NCBI GenBank assembly: GCA_947489175.1
Contig: CANLED010000045.1
Location: 1-11,025, forward strand
Direction: 5' to 3'
Source of the DNA: Chitinophagaceae bacterium
Lineage (GTDB): Bacteria > Bacteroidota > Bacteroidia > Chitinophagales > Chitinophagaceae
Length of the DNA: 11,025 bases
A program made the position numbers and the translations under genes. Below the pieces are notes generated by a model. The model did not search any database and was not told where the DNA came from. It saw nothing but the letters and a program-made list of their open reading frames with translations. This document shows, in pieces, positions 1-7,331 of the stretch; the stretch's first letter is position 1; each line of letters opens with the position of its first letter.

Positions 1-1
1 A

Positions 2-259
2 GGAGATTTAAACGATGTTCCTAATTCTTATGCTTATTTTACGTTGAAAGGCAATAAGCATGACGTATTTCTAGAAAAGGGATTTGGCATTGGAGCCACA
101 TTTACCAGTGCGGCTTCTTCTATCTTAAGAATCTTGCCAACATTGCGCATTGATTATATTTTTGCAGATACATCGTTAATTGTTAACCAGTATTTGAAAG
201 GTGGCAAAAAAATCTCAGACCATGCTTTCCTGATTTCAGATTTCTCCACTAAAAAGTAA
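2..259 (+). CDS. Endonuclease/exonuclease/phosphatase family protein, C-terminal part
   Basis: The frame is open from the first base of the window, so only the last 85 residues are present and the true start lies upstream. The fragment opens with GDLND, the metal-binding GDxN motif of the EEP fold (exonuclease III, DNase I, sphingomyelinase and inositol phosphatase relatives). It continues with RIDYIFAD and closes with SDHAFLISDF, the SDH motif that carries the catalytic histidine. All three C-terminal EEP motifs are therefore in the right order and spacing. These enzymes hydrolyse phosphodiesters in nucleic acids, lipids or inositol phosphates with a divalent metal. The substrate cannot be read from this part. 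In Bacteroidota many such proteins have N-terminal membrane helices, but that region is off the window. The family call is firm and the specificity is open. Confidence 0.87.
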   Translation, partial: GDLNDVPNSYAYFTLKGNKHDVFLEKGFGIGATFTSAASSILRILPTLRIDYIFADTSLIVNQYLKGGKKISDHAFLISDFSTKK

Positions 260-303
260 TAGCCACTTTGTCCCAAATGGGTAGTGTTCTGCGTTTCAAT
301 GTT

Positions 304-311
304 TATCTTTG
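304..311 (+). promoter_or_regulatory. Bacteroidota-type -7 box before cysS
   Basis: TATCTTTG is a perfect match to the TAnnTTTG -7 consensus of the Bacteroidota primary sigma factor and ends 17 nt before the cysS ATG at 329. No good TTTG -33 box lies at the usual distance upstream. Transcription from here would start only about 10 nt before the ATG, which argues that the GTG at 284 is not the start codon. Identified by eye only. Confidence 0.5.
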
Positions 312-328
312 CAATTACAAATGCCTAT

Positions 329-1843
329 ATGTCAACACTAAGTTTTTATAATTCACTGACAAGAAAGAAAGAAGAATTTCAATCAATCACCCCCAATAGG
401 GTTGGAATGTATGTGTGCGGACCTACAGTGAGTGGAGAAAGTCATCTCGGCCATGCAAGGCCGTTCATCACGTTTGATATTGTTTTTAGGTATTTGAAAC
501 ATTTGGGATATCATGTGAGGTATGTGAGAAACATTACCGACGCCGGTCATTTTGAAGAAGAAGGTCGTGCCAGTGAAGACAAAATTTCAACTAAAGCCAT
601 ACTTGAGAAATTGGAGCCAATGGAGCTGGTGCAGAAATATACCAACTTGTTTCATTGGGCGATGAAGGAATTCAACAATTTAGAGCCCAGCATTGAACCA
701 ACTGCCACCGGACACATTGTTGAGCAAATTGTGATGATACAAAAAATCATGGCTGATGGTTACGCTTATGAAATAAATGGTTCTGTGTATTTTGATGTTG
801 AAAAGTACCACAAAGACTTTAGTGCCAAAGGAATGCAATATGGCATTTTAAGTGGAAGGGTGCTTGAAGACCAATTGGAAACGACTAGAGAACTCGATTC
901 ACAAGAAGAGAAACGCAACAAGGTTGATTTTGCCTTGTGGAAAAACGCAGCCCCTGAGCACATCATGCAATGGCAGAGTCCATGGGGAATGGGCTTTCCT
1001 GGATGGCATATCGAGTGCTCTGCTATGAGCAACAAATACCTTGGGAAAGAATTTGACATACACGGTGGAGGTATGGACCTTCAGTTTCCACACCACGAAT
1101 GTGAAATTGCACAGAGTGCTGTTTGCAACCACAAGATTCCAGCTAGATTTTGGTTGCACAACAACATGATAACCATCAACGGTAGAAAGATGGGTAAGAG
1201 CTACAACAACGTGATTAAGTTGAGTGAGCTTTTTTCAGGAAAACATGAAATCTTGGATCAAGCATATTCTCCTATGACAGTCAGGTTTTTCATTTTGCAA
1301 ACACATTACAGAAGCACGCTTGACTTTGGCAATGAATCTTTGCAGGCTTCGGAAAAGGGACTAAGACGGATGTGGGATGCATTCCAGTTGTTGAATAAAT
1401 TTGAAGTGTCTGAAGCGGGAAATGATGCAGCTGCTGACGCCAATCTAGACAAACATTGTACTGATATTTTGACTGCATTGGATGATCACATGAATGATGA
1501 TTTGAATACAGCTAAAGTGTTGGCTGGATTATTTGAACTCGTGCCCGTCATCAACTCAATGAAAGATGGCCACATAAAATACAATGCAATTAGTACTGCA
1601 ACCATGCAGCTCATGAAGGAGAAGTTCAGTGTTTATTTGGTGGATGTTTTTGGACTGAAAGATGAGAAGAAACAAGATGACCAAAAACTTTCAAGTGTGT
1701 TGGCTTTGATAGCAGAAATAAGAAAAGATGCACGTGCCAAGAAAGATTTTGCCACTTCAGACAAGATTAGAAATCAGTTGTTGGAAGCAGGTATTCAACT
1801 GAAGGATGAAAAAAATGGTGCCGTTAGCTGGGAATTCATTTAG
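329..1843 (+). CDS. cysS: Cysteinyl-tRNA synthetase
   Basis: Cytoplasmic class I synthetase that activates cysteine with ATP and charges tRNA-Cys. The ATG at 329 gives 504 residues, a normal length for the family in this phylum. Class I signatures are clear: HLGH at residues 39-42 (the HIGH motif) and KMGKS at 287-291 (KMSKS). The zinc ligands that select cysteine are at C30 (YVCGPTV), C230 (WHIECSAM), H255 and E259 (FPHHECE), matching C28, C209, H234 and E238 of the E. coli enzyme. The DALR-like helical domain occupies the C-terminal third and ends with an ARAKKDFATSDKIR segment typical of CysRS. A GTG at 284 would add 15 residues, but that extension carries no family feature and overlaps the probable promoter. 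The gene follows the EEP gene by 69 bp and probably has its own transcript. Confidence 0.97.
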   Translation: MSTLSFYNSLTRKKEEFQSITPNRVGMYVCGPTVSGESHLGHARPFITFDIVFRYLKHLGYHVRYVRNITDAGHFEEEGRASEDKISTKAILEKLEPMELVQKYTNLFHWAMKEFNNLEPSIEPTATGHIVEQIVMIQKIMADGYAYEINGSVYFDVEKYHKDFSAKGMQYGILSGRVLEDQLETTRELDSQEEKRNKVDFALWKNAAPEHIMQWQSPWGMGFPGWHIECSAMSNKYLGKEFDIHGGGMDLQFPHHECEIAQSAVCNHKIPARFWLHNNMITINGRKMGKSYNNVIKLSELFSGKHEILDQAYSPMTVRFFILQTHYRSTLDFGNESLQASEKGLRRMWDAFQLLNKFEVSEAGNDAAADANLDKHCTDILTALDDHMNDDLNTAKVLAGLFELVPVINSMKDGHIKYNAISTATMQLMKEKFSVYLVDVFGLKDEKKQDDQKLSSVLALIAEIRKDARAKKDFATSDKIRNQLLEAGIQLKDEKNGAVSWEFI

Positions 1844-1865
1844 TTTTTATCAACTTAAATTTAAA

Positions 1866-1880
1866 GCTCATTTAATGAGC
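1866..1880 (+). repeat. Short inverted repeat between cysS and the glycosylase gene
   Basis: GCTCAT (1866-1871) and ATGAGC (1875-1880) form a 6-bp stem with a 3-nt TTA loop, in the 51-bp gap after cysS and 14 nt before the next ATG. No T-run follows on the + strand, so it is not a standard intrinsic terminator. It could be a transcript-end hairpin for cysS or an operator for the glycosylase gene. The sequence does not decide. Confidence 0.4.
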
Positions 1881-1894
1881 ATGATTATAAACAC

Positions 1895-2500
1895 ATGACT
1901 TCAACACCCTATTTTACGCACCTTCAAAAGGATAAAAAATTGGAGAAGGTCCTTTCGGAACAACAACCAATAGTGTTGAAAGAAGAGAAAGATCATGTTG
2001 CTTATTTATGTTCCTCCATTATTGGCCAGCAACTGTCTACAAAAGTAGCTGCTGTTATCAGAGATCGTTTTTTCTCATTGATCGATGCAGAAAAAAAACT
2101 AGCTGAACAAATTATTGGGCTTGATATAGACGCAATGCTATCAGTAGGACTGTCACAATCAAAAGCGGCTTACATGAAAAACTTGGCGTCATTTTCAATA
2201 GAACATGAGAATCAAATTTCATCGCTGAATAACATGTCGGATCAAGAAATTGTAAAGTTTCTTACACAAATCAAAGGCATTGGCGCATGGACCGTGGAGA
2301 TGTTGTTGATGTTTGCAATGCAAAGAGAAGATGTTTTTCCAGTCGATGACTTAGGCATTCAACAGGCTATGATAAAATTGTATGAAATAGAAGCAAGCAG
2401 TAAAAAAGAGCTCAAACTCAAAATGAATCTAATAGCGGATAGTTGGTCGCCTTACAGAACTTATGCAAGTATGCATTTGTGGCGATGGAAAGACAGTTAA
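1895..2500 (+). CDS. DNA-3-methyladenine glycosylase, AlkA/MAG-like (HhH-GPD superfamily)
   Basis: Base-excision repair enzyme expected to cut alkylated purines such as 3-methyladenine from DNA. At 201 residues it matches the short MAG-type glycosylases that keep the helix-hairpin-helix core but lack the N-terminal domain of E. coli AlkA. The core begins with the SSIIGQQLSTK helix (residues 40-50). The hairpin-helix-hairpin is IKGIGAWTVEM (126-136), where GAWT is characteristic of the AlkA branch. VDDLGI follows at 150-155, and D152 aligns with the catalytic aspartate D238 of AlkA. There is no Cys cluster, so no iron-sulfur domain, unlike the nth product further on. The gene starts 51 bp after cysS and may be co-transcribed with it. 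Its TAA overlaps the stop codon of the convergent patatin gene. Confidence 0.9.
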   Translation: MTSTPYFTHLQKDKKLEKVLSEQQPIVLKEEKDHVAYLCSSIIGQQLSTKVAAVIRDRFFSLIDAEKKLAEQIIGLDIDAMLSVGLSQSKAAYMKNLASFSIEHENQISSLNNMSDQEIVKFLTQIKGIGAWTVEMLLMFAMQREDVFPVDDLGIQQAMIKLYEIEASSKKELKLKMNLIADSWSPYRTYASMHLWRWKDS

Positions 2501-4713
2501 TAATCTTTTTTTACGTTCAAAATTAATTTGTCTAATTCATCATGTTTATACAACCTGGTGTTCATTTTTTTCAGTGATTGATCTGAAATAGACCAATTCA
2601 TTGGATAGGAATCGGTTTCCTTTGATCTGTATAAATTTATCTTTTGATAGGTTGTGTCACCTTTATAAATTTCTAAAAGGTTTTTGTACAGCCTCAAATC
2701 GTTGATGTTTGTTTGGCTTGCATAAGACCCGATAATTGTTTTTATGGGAGCAGCCAAATCATTAATCAGTGGATGTATTTTTTGGATTTTTATTTCTTCT
2801 GAAGGTTGATTGGTGATATGGATTACATGGAATTTTATTTTTTTATAAAAATGATTTGGGTTTAGCTTCAATGAATCATTGATTATTTTTTGGAGCTCCA
2901 AAATCATTTCGTGCACAACGCCTGCACCTGAATTGTCGAAATACCCACCGTCAACAAAATACTGATTTTTGATGCCGCCGGCTGGACTGAAATAAGGAAA
3001 TCTAGCGCCCAATACAACTGAGGTTGCAATAGAAATGTCTTCTCCTTTGTTTAATAATTTTAGTACGTCAATCCTGCCCCCAAAAACTTCTTTGTTGATT
3101 TCAATATTGCTAACAACTGCTGGAGATCCATCTTGCATTCTTGTGCAATTGATGCAAATGATTGGCTTTTTTCTCTTAGTAGGATCTTCATTCAGTAGCT
3201 CAGAAAAGTTTTTTTGCATGAAAAGACTTATTGAGTTTTCCTTTGGAACAAATTTCATGGCTTGTTCAAGTGCCACAGCCCTATCGCGTAAAATATGCGC
3301 TGGCAACAAGGGTAATAAAATGTCTGGTCCCATCAATCGCACCAATGGGAAGCTGAGAAAATCGTTGGAAAGATAATGCTGTACTTCACCTAATAAAGAA
3401 TCTCTTTTGTTTTGCTGATAAGCAGCATAAAAAGCCATGTTGCCTAAACTTCCACCAGATGCACCTGAAAGGCAAAATAAATTCTCTGTGAATAATCCAG
3501 CAGTCTCTTTTTCTAACCTGCTTAGAATGGAAGCCGTCCAATAGGCAGACCTCGATGCACCCCCATCTGCTAAAACGAAGTATATAGGAAATTCAATTCT
3601 TGATGTTTCAGCCAATAGTGCGGTTCTTTCTAACATCCAATCTTGAAAATAGGATTTCAATTGTTGTCTTGATTGATAAACCTCTTTTTGGGATTTAGAT
3701 TTTGACAATTGAACAAGGTGAGGTTCTGTGAAGTAGCCACCGATTACAAGTGCCGTAATGAATAGAAAGTGAAAGTTGATTTTTTGTTTGTTGGAAAATA
3801 ATGCTAATATGTTTCCTGCACCAAGTAAAATACCAAATGATAGAAAAATAATGGGAAGTGATGTTATGTATCTTGAAAATGACAGTGAGAAAATAGCCGA
3901 CAAGTAAACAATCAATCCAATAAAAGAAAAGCTGGCAAACAAAAAGAATATATTTTTTTCTGTTTGAACCAGGATTTCTTTTTTAAGTGGATCTTTTTTT
4001 CTGGCTTTATCAGTAAAAATCCAAATGATTAAATTTCTATAATTTTCCCTGGCTTTGTTTACTATCAGGTGATCAGGCAATTTGTTTCGAGAGATATTAT
4101 TCTGACTAATTTTTCGCCTGGTTACAACTACAAATAAGTAACCAATTTGAATGATTGGGAGGATGATGATATATGTCGTTATTGAGTTGATTACAACCAT
4201 TACAATAACCAGCAATATGTAAACAAGCCAAATTATCTTTCTGTATTTCAGTAGTTTATTTCTGTCGTTTTTGTTTTTTATTTTCTCAAATAGGGGATGT
4301 AATATGCTGAATAAAATGATGGATAAGAAAATAATCGTGAGGTGAATAAAGGATGTGTTCTGCTCAAATTTGATTATGCTTAATGCAATGATTATGATGG
4401 TAAAACAAAAGAACCCCAAAATCCTGGGCGTTTTGTACAGCTCTTCTTTTGCTTTGTGAAATAAGTTATCGTTGTTGTATGCAATCAACCTAGAAGTGTA
4501 CCAAGTTATTAACGCCCAGAAAAACAATCCGATTATAAAAAATAAAGCTGTCTGTCTAGATCGTAGCCCAGTGATTAAAATGTCTGTCCCTTGTATGAAA
4601 TCTGTAAAGAAAACATACCCTATTGCCAAAAATAGGATGCCTGGAAAAAATACCCAGAAAACTTGAAGCAATATTGCTAGCCTCTGAAGAAATTTGTTTA
4701 TTCTACGGATCAC
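2497..4713 (-). CDS. Multi-pass membrane protein with C-terminal patatin-like phospholipase domain
   Basis: A 738-residue two-part protein. Roughly residues 12-330 hold about eight or nine hydrophobic membrane segments (near 12-38, 54-78, 97-115, 121-142, 159-177, 180-198, 254-275, 284-307 and 313-330), with a basic loop between the sixth and seventh. Residues about 370-600 carry the patatin signature: DGGASR (383-388) as the oxyanion-hole loop, nucleophile S419 in GASGG (417-421), and D588 of DGG (588-590) completing a Ser-Asp dyad. A lipid acyl hydrolase anchored in the inner membrane is therefore likely, but the substrate is unknown. The GTG at 4713 is the start: an in-frame TAA lies five codons upstream, and the first internal Met is at residue 172, beyond five membrane segments. 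obg lies 67 bp upstream on the same strand and may share its transcript. Confidence 0.85.
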   Translation of the reverse strand: MIRRINKFLQRLAILLQVFWVFFPGILFLAIGYVFFTDFIQGTDILITGLRSRQTALFFIIGLFFWALITWYTSRLIAYNNDNLFHKAKEELYKTPRILGFFCFTIIIIALSIIKFEQNTSFIHLTIIFLSIILFSILHPLFEKIKNKNDRNKLLKYRKIIWLVYILLVIVMVVINSITTYIIILPIIQIGYLFVVVTRRKISQNNISRNKLPDHLIVNKARENYRNLIIWIFTDKARKKDPLKKEILVQTEKNIFFLFASFSFIGLIVYLSAIFSLSFSRYITSLPIIFLSFGILLGAGNILALFSNKQKINFHFLFITALVIGGYFTEPHLVQLSKSKSQKEVYQSRQQLKSYFQDWMLERTALLAETSRIEFPIYFVLADGGASRSAYWTASILSRLEKETAGLFTENLFCLSGASGGSLGNMAFYAAYQQNKRDSLLGEVQHYLSNDFLSFPLVRLMGPDILLPLLPAHILRDRAVALEQAMKFVPKENSISLFMQKNFSELLNEDPTKRKKPIICINCTRMQDGSPAVVSNIEINKEVFGGRIDVLKLLNKGEDISIATSVVLGARFPYFSPAGGIKNQYFVDGGYFDNSGAGVVHEMILELQKIINDSLKLNPNHFYKKIKFHVIHITNQPSEEIKIQKIHPLINDLAAPIKTIIGSYASQTNINDLRLYKNLLEIYKGDTTYQKINLYRSKETDSYPMNWSISDQSLKKMNTRLYKHDELDKLILNVKKDY

Positions 4714-4780
4714 ATCATGGATTTGTTATTAAAATTACAAATTTTAATGTCACCTACATTTCAGAAAAAACAATTTGACT

Positions 4781-5776
4781 TTATTCAGGCTGAAGCTCCT
4801 TCCAGAGGATGTCTTTCAGTTTTTGAAGCCCTAACCCTGACACTGATGATATGAAAATATGTGGGATTTTTGTAGGAAGTTCTTTTTCGATGGCCAATTT
4901 CAATTCATCGTCTAGCATGTCGCTCTTGCTTATGGCAATGATGAACTTTTTATCCAACAGTTCTGGATCGTATTTTTCAAGTTCGTTAAATAAAATATTG
5001 AGCTCTTTTTTATGGTCATTGCTGTCTGCTGGAACTAAAAACAACAGCACCGGATTCCTCTCAATATGCCTAAGAAAACGATGCCCTAAGCCTCGTCCTT
5101 CAGCTGCTCCTTCAATAATTCCAGGTAAGTCTGCTATGCAAAATGACCTTCCTTCGCGATATTCAACCATGCCCAATTGTGGCGTTAACGTTGTGAAGGC
5201 ATAGTCTGCAATTTTTGGCGTTGCTGCCGTAATTGATGAAAGTAAAGTTGATTTGCCTGCATTAGGAAAGCCAACCAACCCCACATCTGCAAGCACTTTA
5301 AGCTCTAGTACCTTCCAACCTTCAGATCCATCTTCTCCTGGTTGAGCATATTCTGGCGCTTGGTTTGTTGCAGTTGCAAAATTCTTGTTCCCAAGTCCAC
5401 CTCTTCCTCCCTTCACCCACACAAATTCTTGCCCGTCTTCAAGAATTTCACCATCCACAGATTCATTTTCTTCATTTCTAGCGATGGTGCCCAATGGAAC
5501 TTGGATGATAATATCTTTTCCTTCCCTGCCGGTCATGTTGTTCTTGTTGCCATGTTGTCCATCTTCGGCAATAACATTTTTGTAGTACCTAAGGTGTAAT
5601 AACGTCCACAAATGTTTATTCCCCCTGAGAATAATATGTCCACCCCTGCCTCCATCACCACCATCTGGGCCTGCCATTGCATTAAATTTTGTCCGCATAA
5701 AGTGTTTACTACCCGCTCCACCATGTCCACTTTTGCAAAACACCCTGATCTGATCAACAAAATTTGATTTTTCCAT
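4781..5776 (-). CDS. obgE: GTPase Obg (CgtA), ribosome assembly
   Basis: Essential GTPase of the Obg family, which acts in large ribosomal subunit assembly and links growth to stress. The N-terminal Obg fold (about 1-160) shows the glycine-rich repeats, including GHGGAGS (18-24) and PDGGDGGRGG (37-46). The G domain has G1 GFPNAGKS (169-176), switch I YAFTTLTPQLG (192-202), G3 DLPGI (216-220), G4 SKSD (283-286, in place of the textbook NKxD) and G5 SSVSG (310-314). The protein ends at residue 331, just after the G domain, so the C-terminal OCT domain found in Bacillus-type Obg is absent. Both the short form and SKSD are, to my knowledge, usual in Bacteroidota. It is divergent from the DivIC-like gene, with 103 bp between their start codons. 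Confidence 0.96.
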   Translation of the reverse strand: MEKSNFVDQIRVFCKSGHGGAGSKHFMRTKFNAMAGPDGGDGGRGGHIILRGNKHLWTLLHLRYYKNVIAEDGQHGNKNNMTGREGKDIIIQVPLGTIARNEENESVDGEILEDGQEFVWVKGGRGGLGNKNFATATNQAPEYAQPGEDGSEGWKVLELKVLADVGLVGFPNAGKSTLLSSITAATPKIADYAFTTLTPQLGMVEYREGRSFCIADLPGIIEGAAEGRGLGHRFLRHIERNPVLLFLVPADSNDHKKELNILFNELEKYDPELLDKKFIIAISKSDMLDDELKLAIEKELPTKIPHIFISSVSGLGLQKLKDILWKELQPE

Positions 5777-5854
5777 AACAAGTGCAAGTTAGTTAATTTA
5801 AATGATGACTCATTGCTGTGCTAAGAACTGGTTCAACACTTCATAAATTTTCAA

Positions 5855-5862
5855 TAACTTTG
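5855..5862 (+). promoter_or_regulatory. Bacteroidota-type -7 box before the DivIC-like gene
   Basis: TAACTTTG is an exact TAnnTTTG match ending 17 nt before the ATG at 5880, the same spacing as the box before cysS. The expected -33 position holds only a weak TTC (5832-5834), 20 nt upstream. It lies in the divergent obg/DivIC intergenic region. No equally good box for obg was found on the other strand. Confidence 0.55.
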
Positions 5863-5879
5863 AATCATAACCAGTTAAT

Positions 5880-6176
5880 ATGAAAGTTCTTCCTAAAATC
5901 TTCAGGTTCTTGCGCAATAAATTTGTGCTTGCCACACTTTTTTTTGTGTTGTGGATTTTATTTTTCGATCACAATAATTTTTTTCTATACAATCAATATA
6001 AGTCGGAATTGAATGGACTGACCGAAAACAAGAGATATTACAAGGCGCAAATAGAGAAGACTAAAAAAGAAATAGAGTTAATTAAGACTAGTCCTTTATG
6101 GTTAGAAAAAATTGCTAGGGAGAAGTATTTAATGAAGCGGGAAGGGGAGGATATTTTTGTGGTTAAAGAAGAATAA
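5880..6176 (+). CDS. Septum formation initiator family protein, DivIC/FtsB-like
   Basis: A 98-residue single-pass protein with the architecture of the division proteins FtsB and DivIC. It has a short basic cytoplasmic tail (1-14, KIFRFLRNK), one membrane helix (about 15-29), then a charged coiled-coil region (about 38-70, rich in K and E with hydrophobic residues at heptad-like spacing). The conserved end SPLWLEKIAREKYLMKREGEDIFVV (71-95) matches the family pattern, in which a hydrophobic stretch near the coiled-coil base is followed by AR-EKY-M-GE. These proteins form a complex with FtsL and FtsQ/DivIB in the periplasm at the septum. The ATG has a good -7 box 17 nt upstream. It is not possible to say whether FtsB or DivIC is the better name, so no symbol is given. 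Confidence 0.88.
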   Translation: MKVLPKIFRFLRNKFVLATLFFVLWILFFDHNNFFLYNQYKSELNGLTENKRYYKAQIEKTKKEIELIKTSPLWLEKIAREKYLMKREGEDIFVVKEE

Positions 6177-6193
6177 TATTTTTTTACGTATCA

Positions 6194-6226
6194 CACAATA
6201 AACGCACAATATCTCCGTTTATAGTG
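6194..6226. repeat. Imperfect inverted repeat in the gap after the DivIC-like gene
   Basis: The arms CACAATAAACG (6194-6204) and CGTTTATAGTG (6216-6226) are complementary at 10 of 11 positions around an 11-nt spacer. A run of seven T (6179-6185) lies before it rather than after it, so it does not fit an intrinsic terminator on the + strand. The arm length and spacing would suit a dimeric repressor site or an RNA hairpin. It is the only notable structure in the 162-bp gap at 6177-6338. Confidence 0.4.
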
Positions 6227-6338
6227 CTTATTGCTTGCTTAATTTATTTTGCAAGAAATATCAAACCATCCTTTTATCCTGTTGATGAACATTAAATCCA
6301 ACTATCCAACTTATTCAGAAATTGTTAAATAGTTGATT

Positions 6339-6569
6339 ATGAACTCATTAATTACAGAATCTATGTTGCGTTACCTTTACAATGAAATGTCTGCCGAAGA
6401 GAGCAAGCATTTTTTGTTTTTCTTAGAAAATAATCCATCCTCCATGGAACAATTTGTGTCGATGAAAGAAGGGATGGAATCTTTGTCATCAGTTTCTTAT
6501 AAGCCCCAAAGAAAAAGTGTAGAAAAGATCATAACCTATGGGTCTATTGATGGGATATCTATGCAATAA
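6339..6569 (+). CDS. Small hypothetical protein (76 aa), anti-sigma-like N-terminus
   Basis: I do not recognise a characterised family. The likely start is the ATG at 6339; a TTG two codons earlier (6333) is less plausible. The N-terminal half reads as two short helices, ITESMLRYLYNEMSAEES then KHFLFFLENNPSSMEQF. That layout resembles the first helices of Bacteroidota anti-sigma factors and FecR-like proteins (a -YLYNE-SAEE- stretch, then a small helix). It lacks the zinc-finger Cys/His residues and any membrane segment. The C-terminal half is polar with basic patches (KPQRKSVEK). It lies 162 bp after the DivIC-like gene and 39 bp before nth, same strand. The continuous frame, a sensible amino-acid mix and its position between genes support a real product. 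The anti-sigma similarity is only an impression of pattern. Confidence 0.6.
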   Translation: MNSLITESMLRYLYNEMSAEESKHFLFFLENNPSSMEQFVSMKEGMESLSSVSYKPQRKSVEKIITYGSIDGISMQ

Positions 6570-6582
6570 CACAAAATCGTTG

Positions 6583-6590
6583 TAACTTTC
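6583..6590 (+). promoter_or_regulatory. Candidate -7 box before nth
   Basis: TAACTTTC matches TAnnTTTG at every fixed position but the last and ends 18 nt before the nth ATG at 6609, almost the same distance as the two perfect boxes in this window. No -33 box is visible. It suggests nth can be transcribed on its own as well as from upstream. Confidence 0.3.
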
Positions 6591-6608
6591 GCTTCCTACA
6601 GATTTGCT

Positions 6609-7256
6609 ATGAAAAGGAAAGAACGTTATGACATCGTTATAGAACATTTTCAAAAAAAGATACCTGAAGCTGAAACAGAATTGTTGTACGACAATCCATT
6701 TCAGCTGCTGGTAGCTGTTATACTTTCCGCCCAATGCACGGATAAGCGTGTTAATTTAACAACACCCTCTATATTTCAACATTTTCCTGATCCGGCCAGC
6801 ATGGCTGACACCGACTTTGATACCCTGTTCCCCCTTATTAGGAGCATTTCTTATCCCAACAATAAAACGAAGCACCTCATTGGTATGGCAAAAATGCTGA
6901 TGGCAGATTTTAATGGGGAAGTGCCCATGACGGTAGAGGAACTGATTAAGTTGCCTGGTGTTGGCAGAAAAACAGCCAATGTGATTACCTCCGTTATTGA
7001 TCAACAACCCAATATGGCAGTAGATACCCATGTCTTCAGGGTTTCAGCCAGGCTAGGATTGACGCGGGCTGCAAAGACACCATTGGCAGCAGAAAAGCAA
7101 TTGATCAAGAACATTCCAACTGAACTAGTACACAAAGCACACCATTGGTTGATTTTGCATGGTAGATACACCTGCCTGGCCAGAAGCCCTAAGTGTACAG
7201 AATGTGGATTGACCGGACTGTGTTTGTTTTTTAAGAAGCAACAGTCAATTAAATAA
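6609..7256 (+). CDS. nth: Endonuclease III (DNA glycosylase/AP lyase)
   Basis: Bifunctional base-excision repair enzyme that removes oxidised pyrimidines and nicks the abasic site by beta-elimination. The 215 residues fit the family. LLVAVILSAQCTD (33-45) is the conserved second-helix segment. The helix-hairpin-helix LPGVGRKTA (115-123) includes the catalytic lysine K121, and VDTHVFR (138-144) provides the catalytic aspartate D139. Four cysteines at 189, 196, 199 and 205 follow the C-x6-C-x2-C-x5-C pattern of the [4Fe-4S] cluster. All key residues are present, so the enzyme should be active. It starts 39 bp after the small hypothetical gene. The glycosylase ending at 2500 belongs to the same superfamily but to the AlkA branch, with no iron-sulfur cluster. 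Confidence 0.97.
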   Translation: MKRKERYDIVIEHFQKKIPEAETELLYDNPFQLLVAVILSAQCTDKRVNLTTPSIFQHFPDPASMADTDFDTLFPLIRSISYPNNKTKHLIGMAKMLMADFNGEVPMTVEELIKLPGVGRKTANVITSVIDQQPNMAVDTHVFRVSARLGLTRAAKTPLAAEKQLIKNIPTELVHKAHHWLILHGRYTCLARSPKCTECGLTGLCLFFKKQQSIK

Positions 7257-7284
7257 CTATACTCCCCTATTTGGTCGACGATTT

Positions 7285-7316
7285 TTTGCCTTTTCTCATT
7301 AATATTCATATCTTGA
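7285..7316 (+). promoter_or_regulatory. Candidate promoter of the MFS transporter gene
   Basis: TTTG at 7285-7288 serves as a possible -33 box. It is followed after 20 nt by TATCTTGA (7309-7316), an imperfect -7 box in which the TTTG is degraded. The ATG lies 15 nt further on. The layout fits the Bacteroidota promoter model, but the -7 match is weak. Confidence 0.3.
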
Positions 7317-7331
7317 GTCACAAACCATTTT

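Noticed and set aside
284..328. GTG start for cysS giving a 15-residue N-terminal extension
   Set aside because: The added residues have no counterpart in CysRS, the segment overlaps a perfect -7 box, and the ATG at 329 directly precedes the conserved N-terminus.
2500..2516. Shared motif with 6173-6189 (ATAAT, one base, seven T, ACGT; 16 of 17 identical)
   Set aside because: It is low-complexity AT sequence, and the first copy lies inside the patatin coding region, so chance is the simplest explanation.
4736..4775. Terminator or promoter between obg and the patatin gene
   Set aside because: On the - strand there is a T-run after obg but only a tiny imperfect stem. The best -7-like match has a mismatch and wrong spacing to any TTG.
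4851..5204. 117-residue + strand frame inside obg, and similar antisense frames inside cysS, nth, the MFS gene and the patatin gene
   Set aside because: All are antisense or out-of-frame shadows of genes with clear family motifs, and none has recognisable features.
5777..5830. -7 box for obg on the - strand
   Set aside because: The closest string is TAACTTGC, one T short of the consensus and too near the ATG.
6174..6189. Intrinsic terminator after the DivIC-like gene, based on seven T
   Set aside because: The T-run directly follows the stop codon and no stem precedes it. The nearby inverted repeat lies after it.
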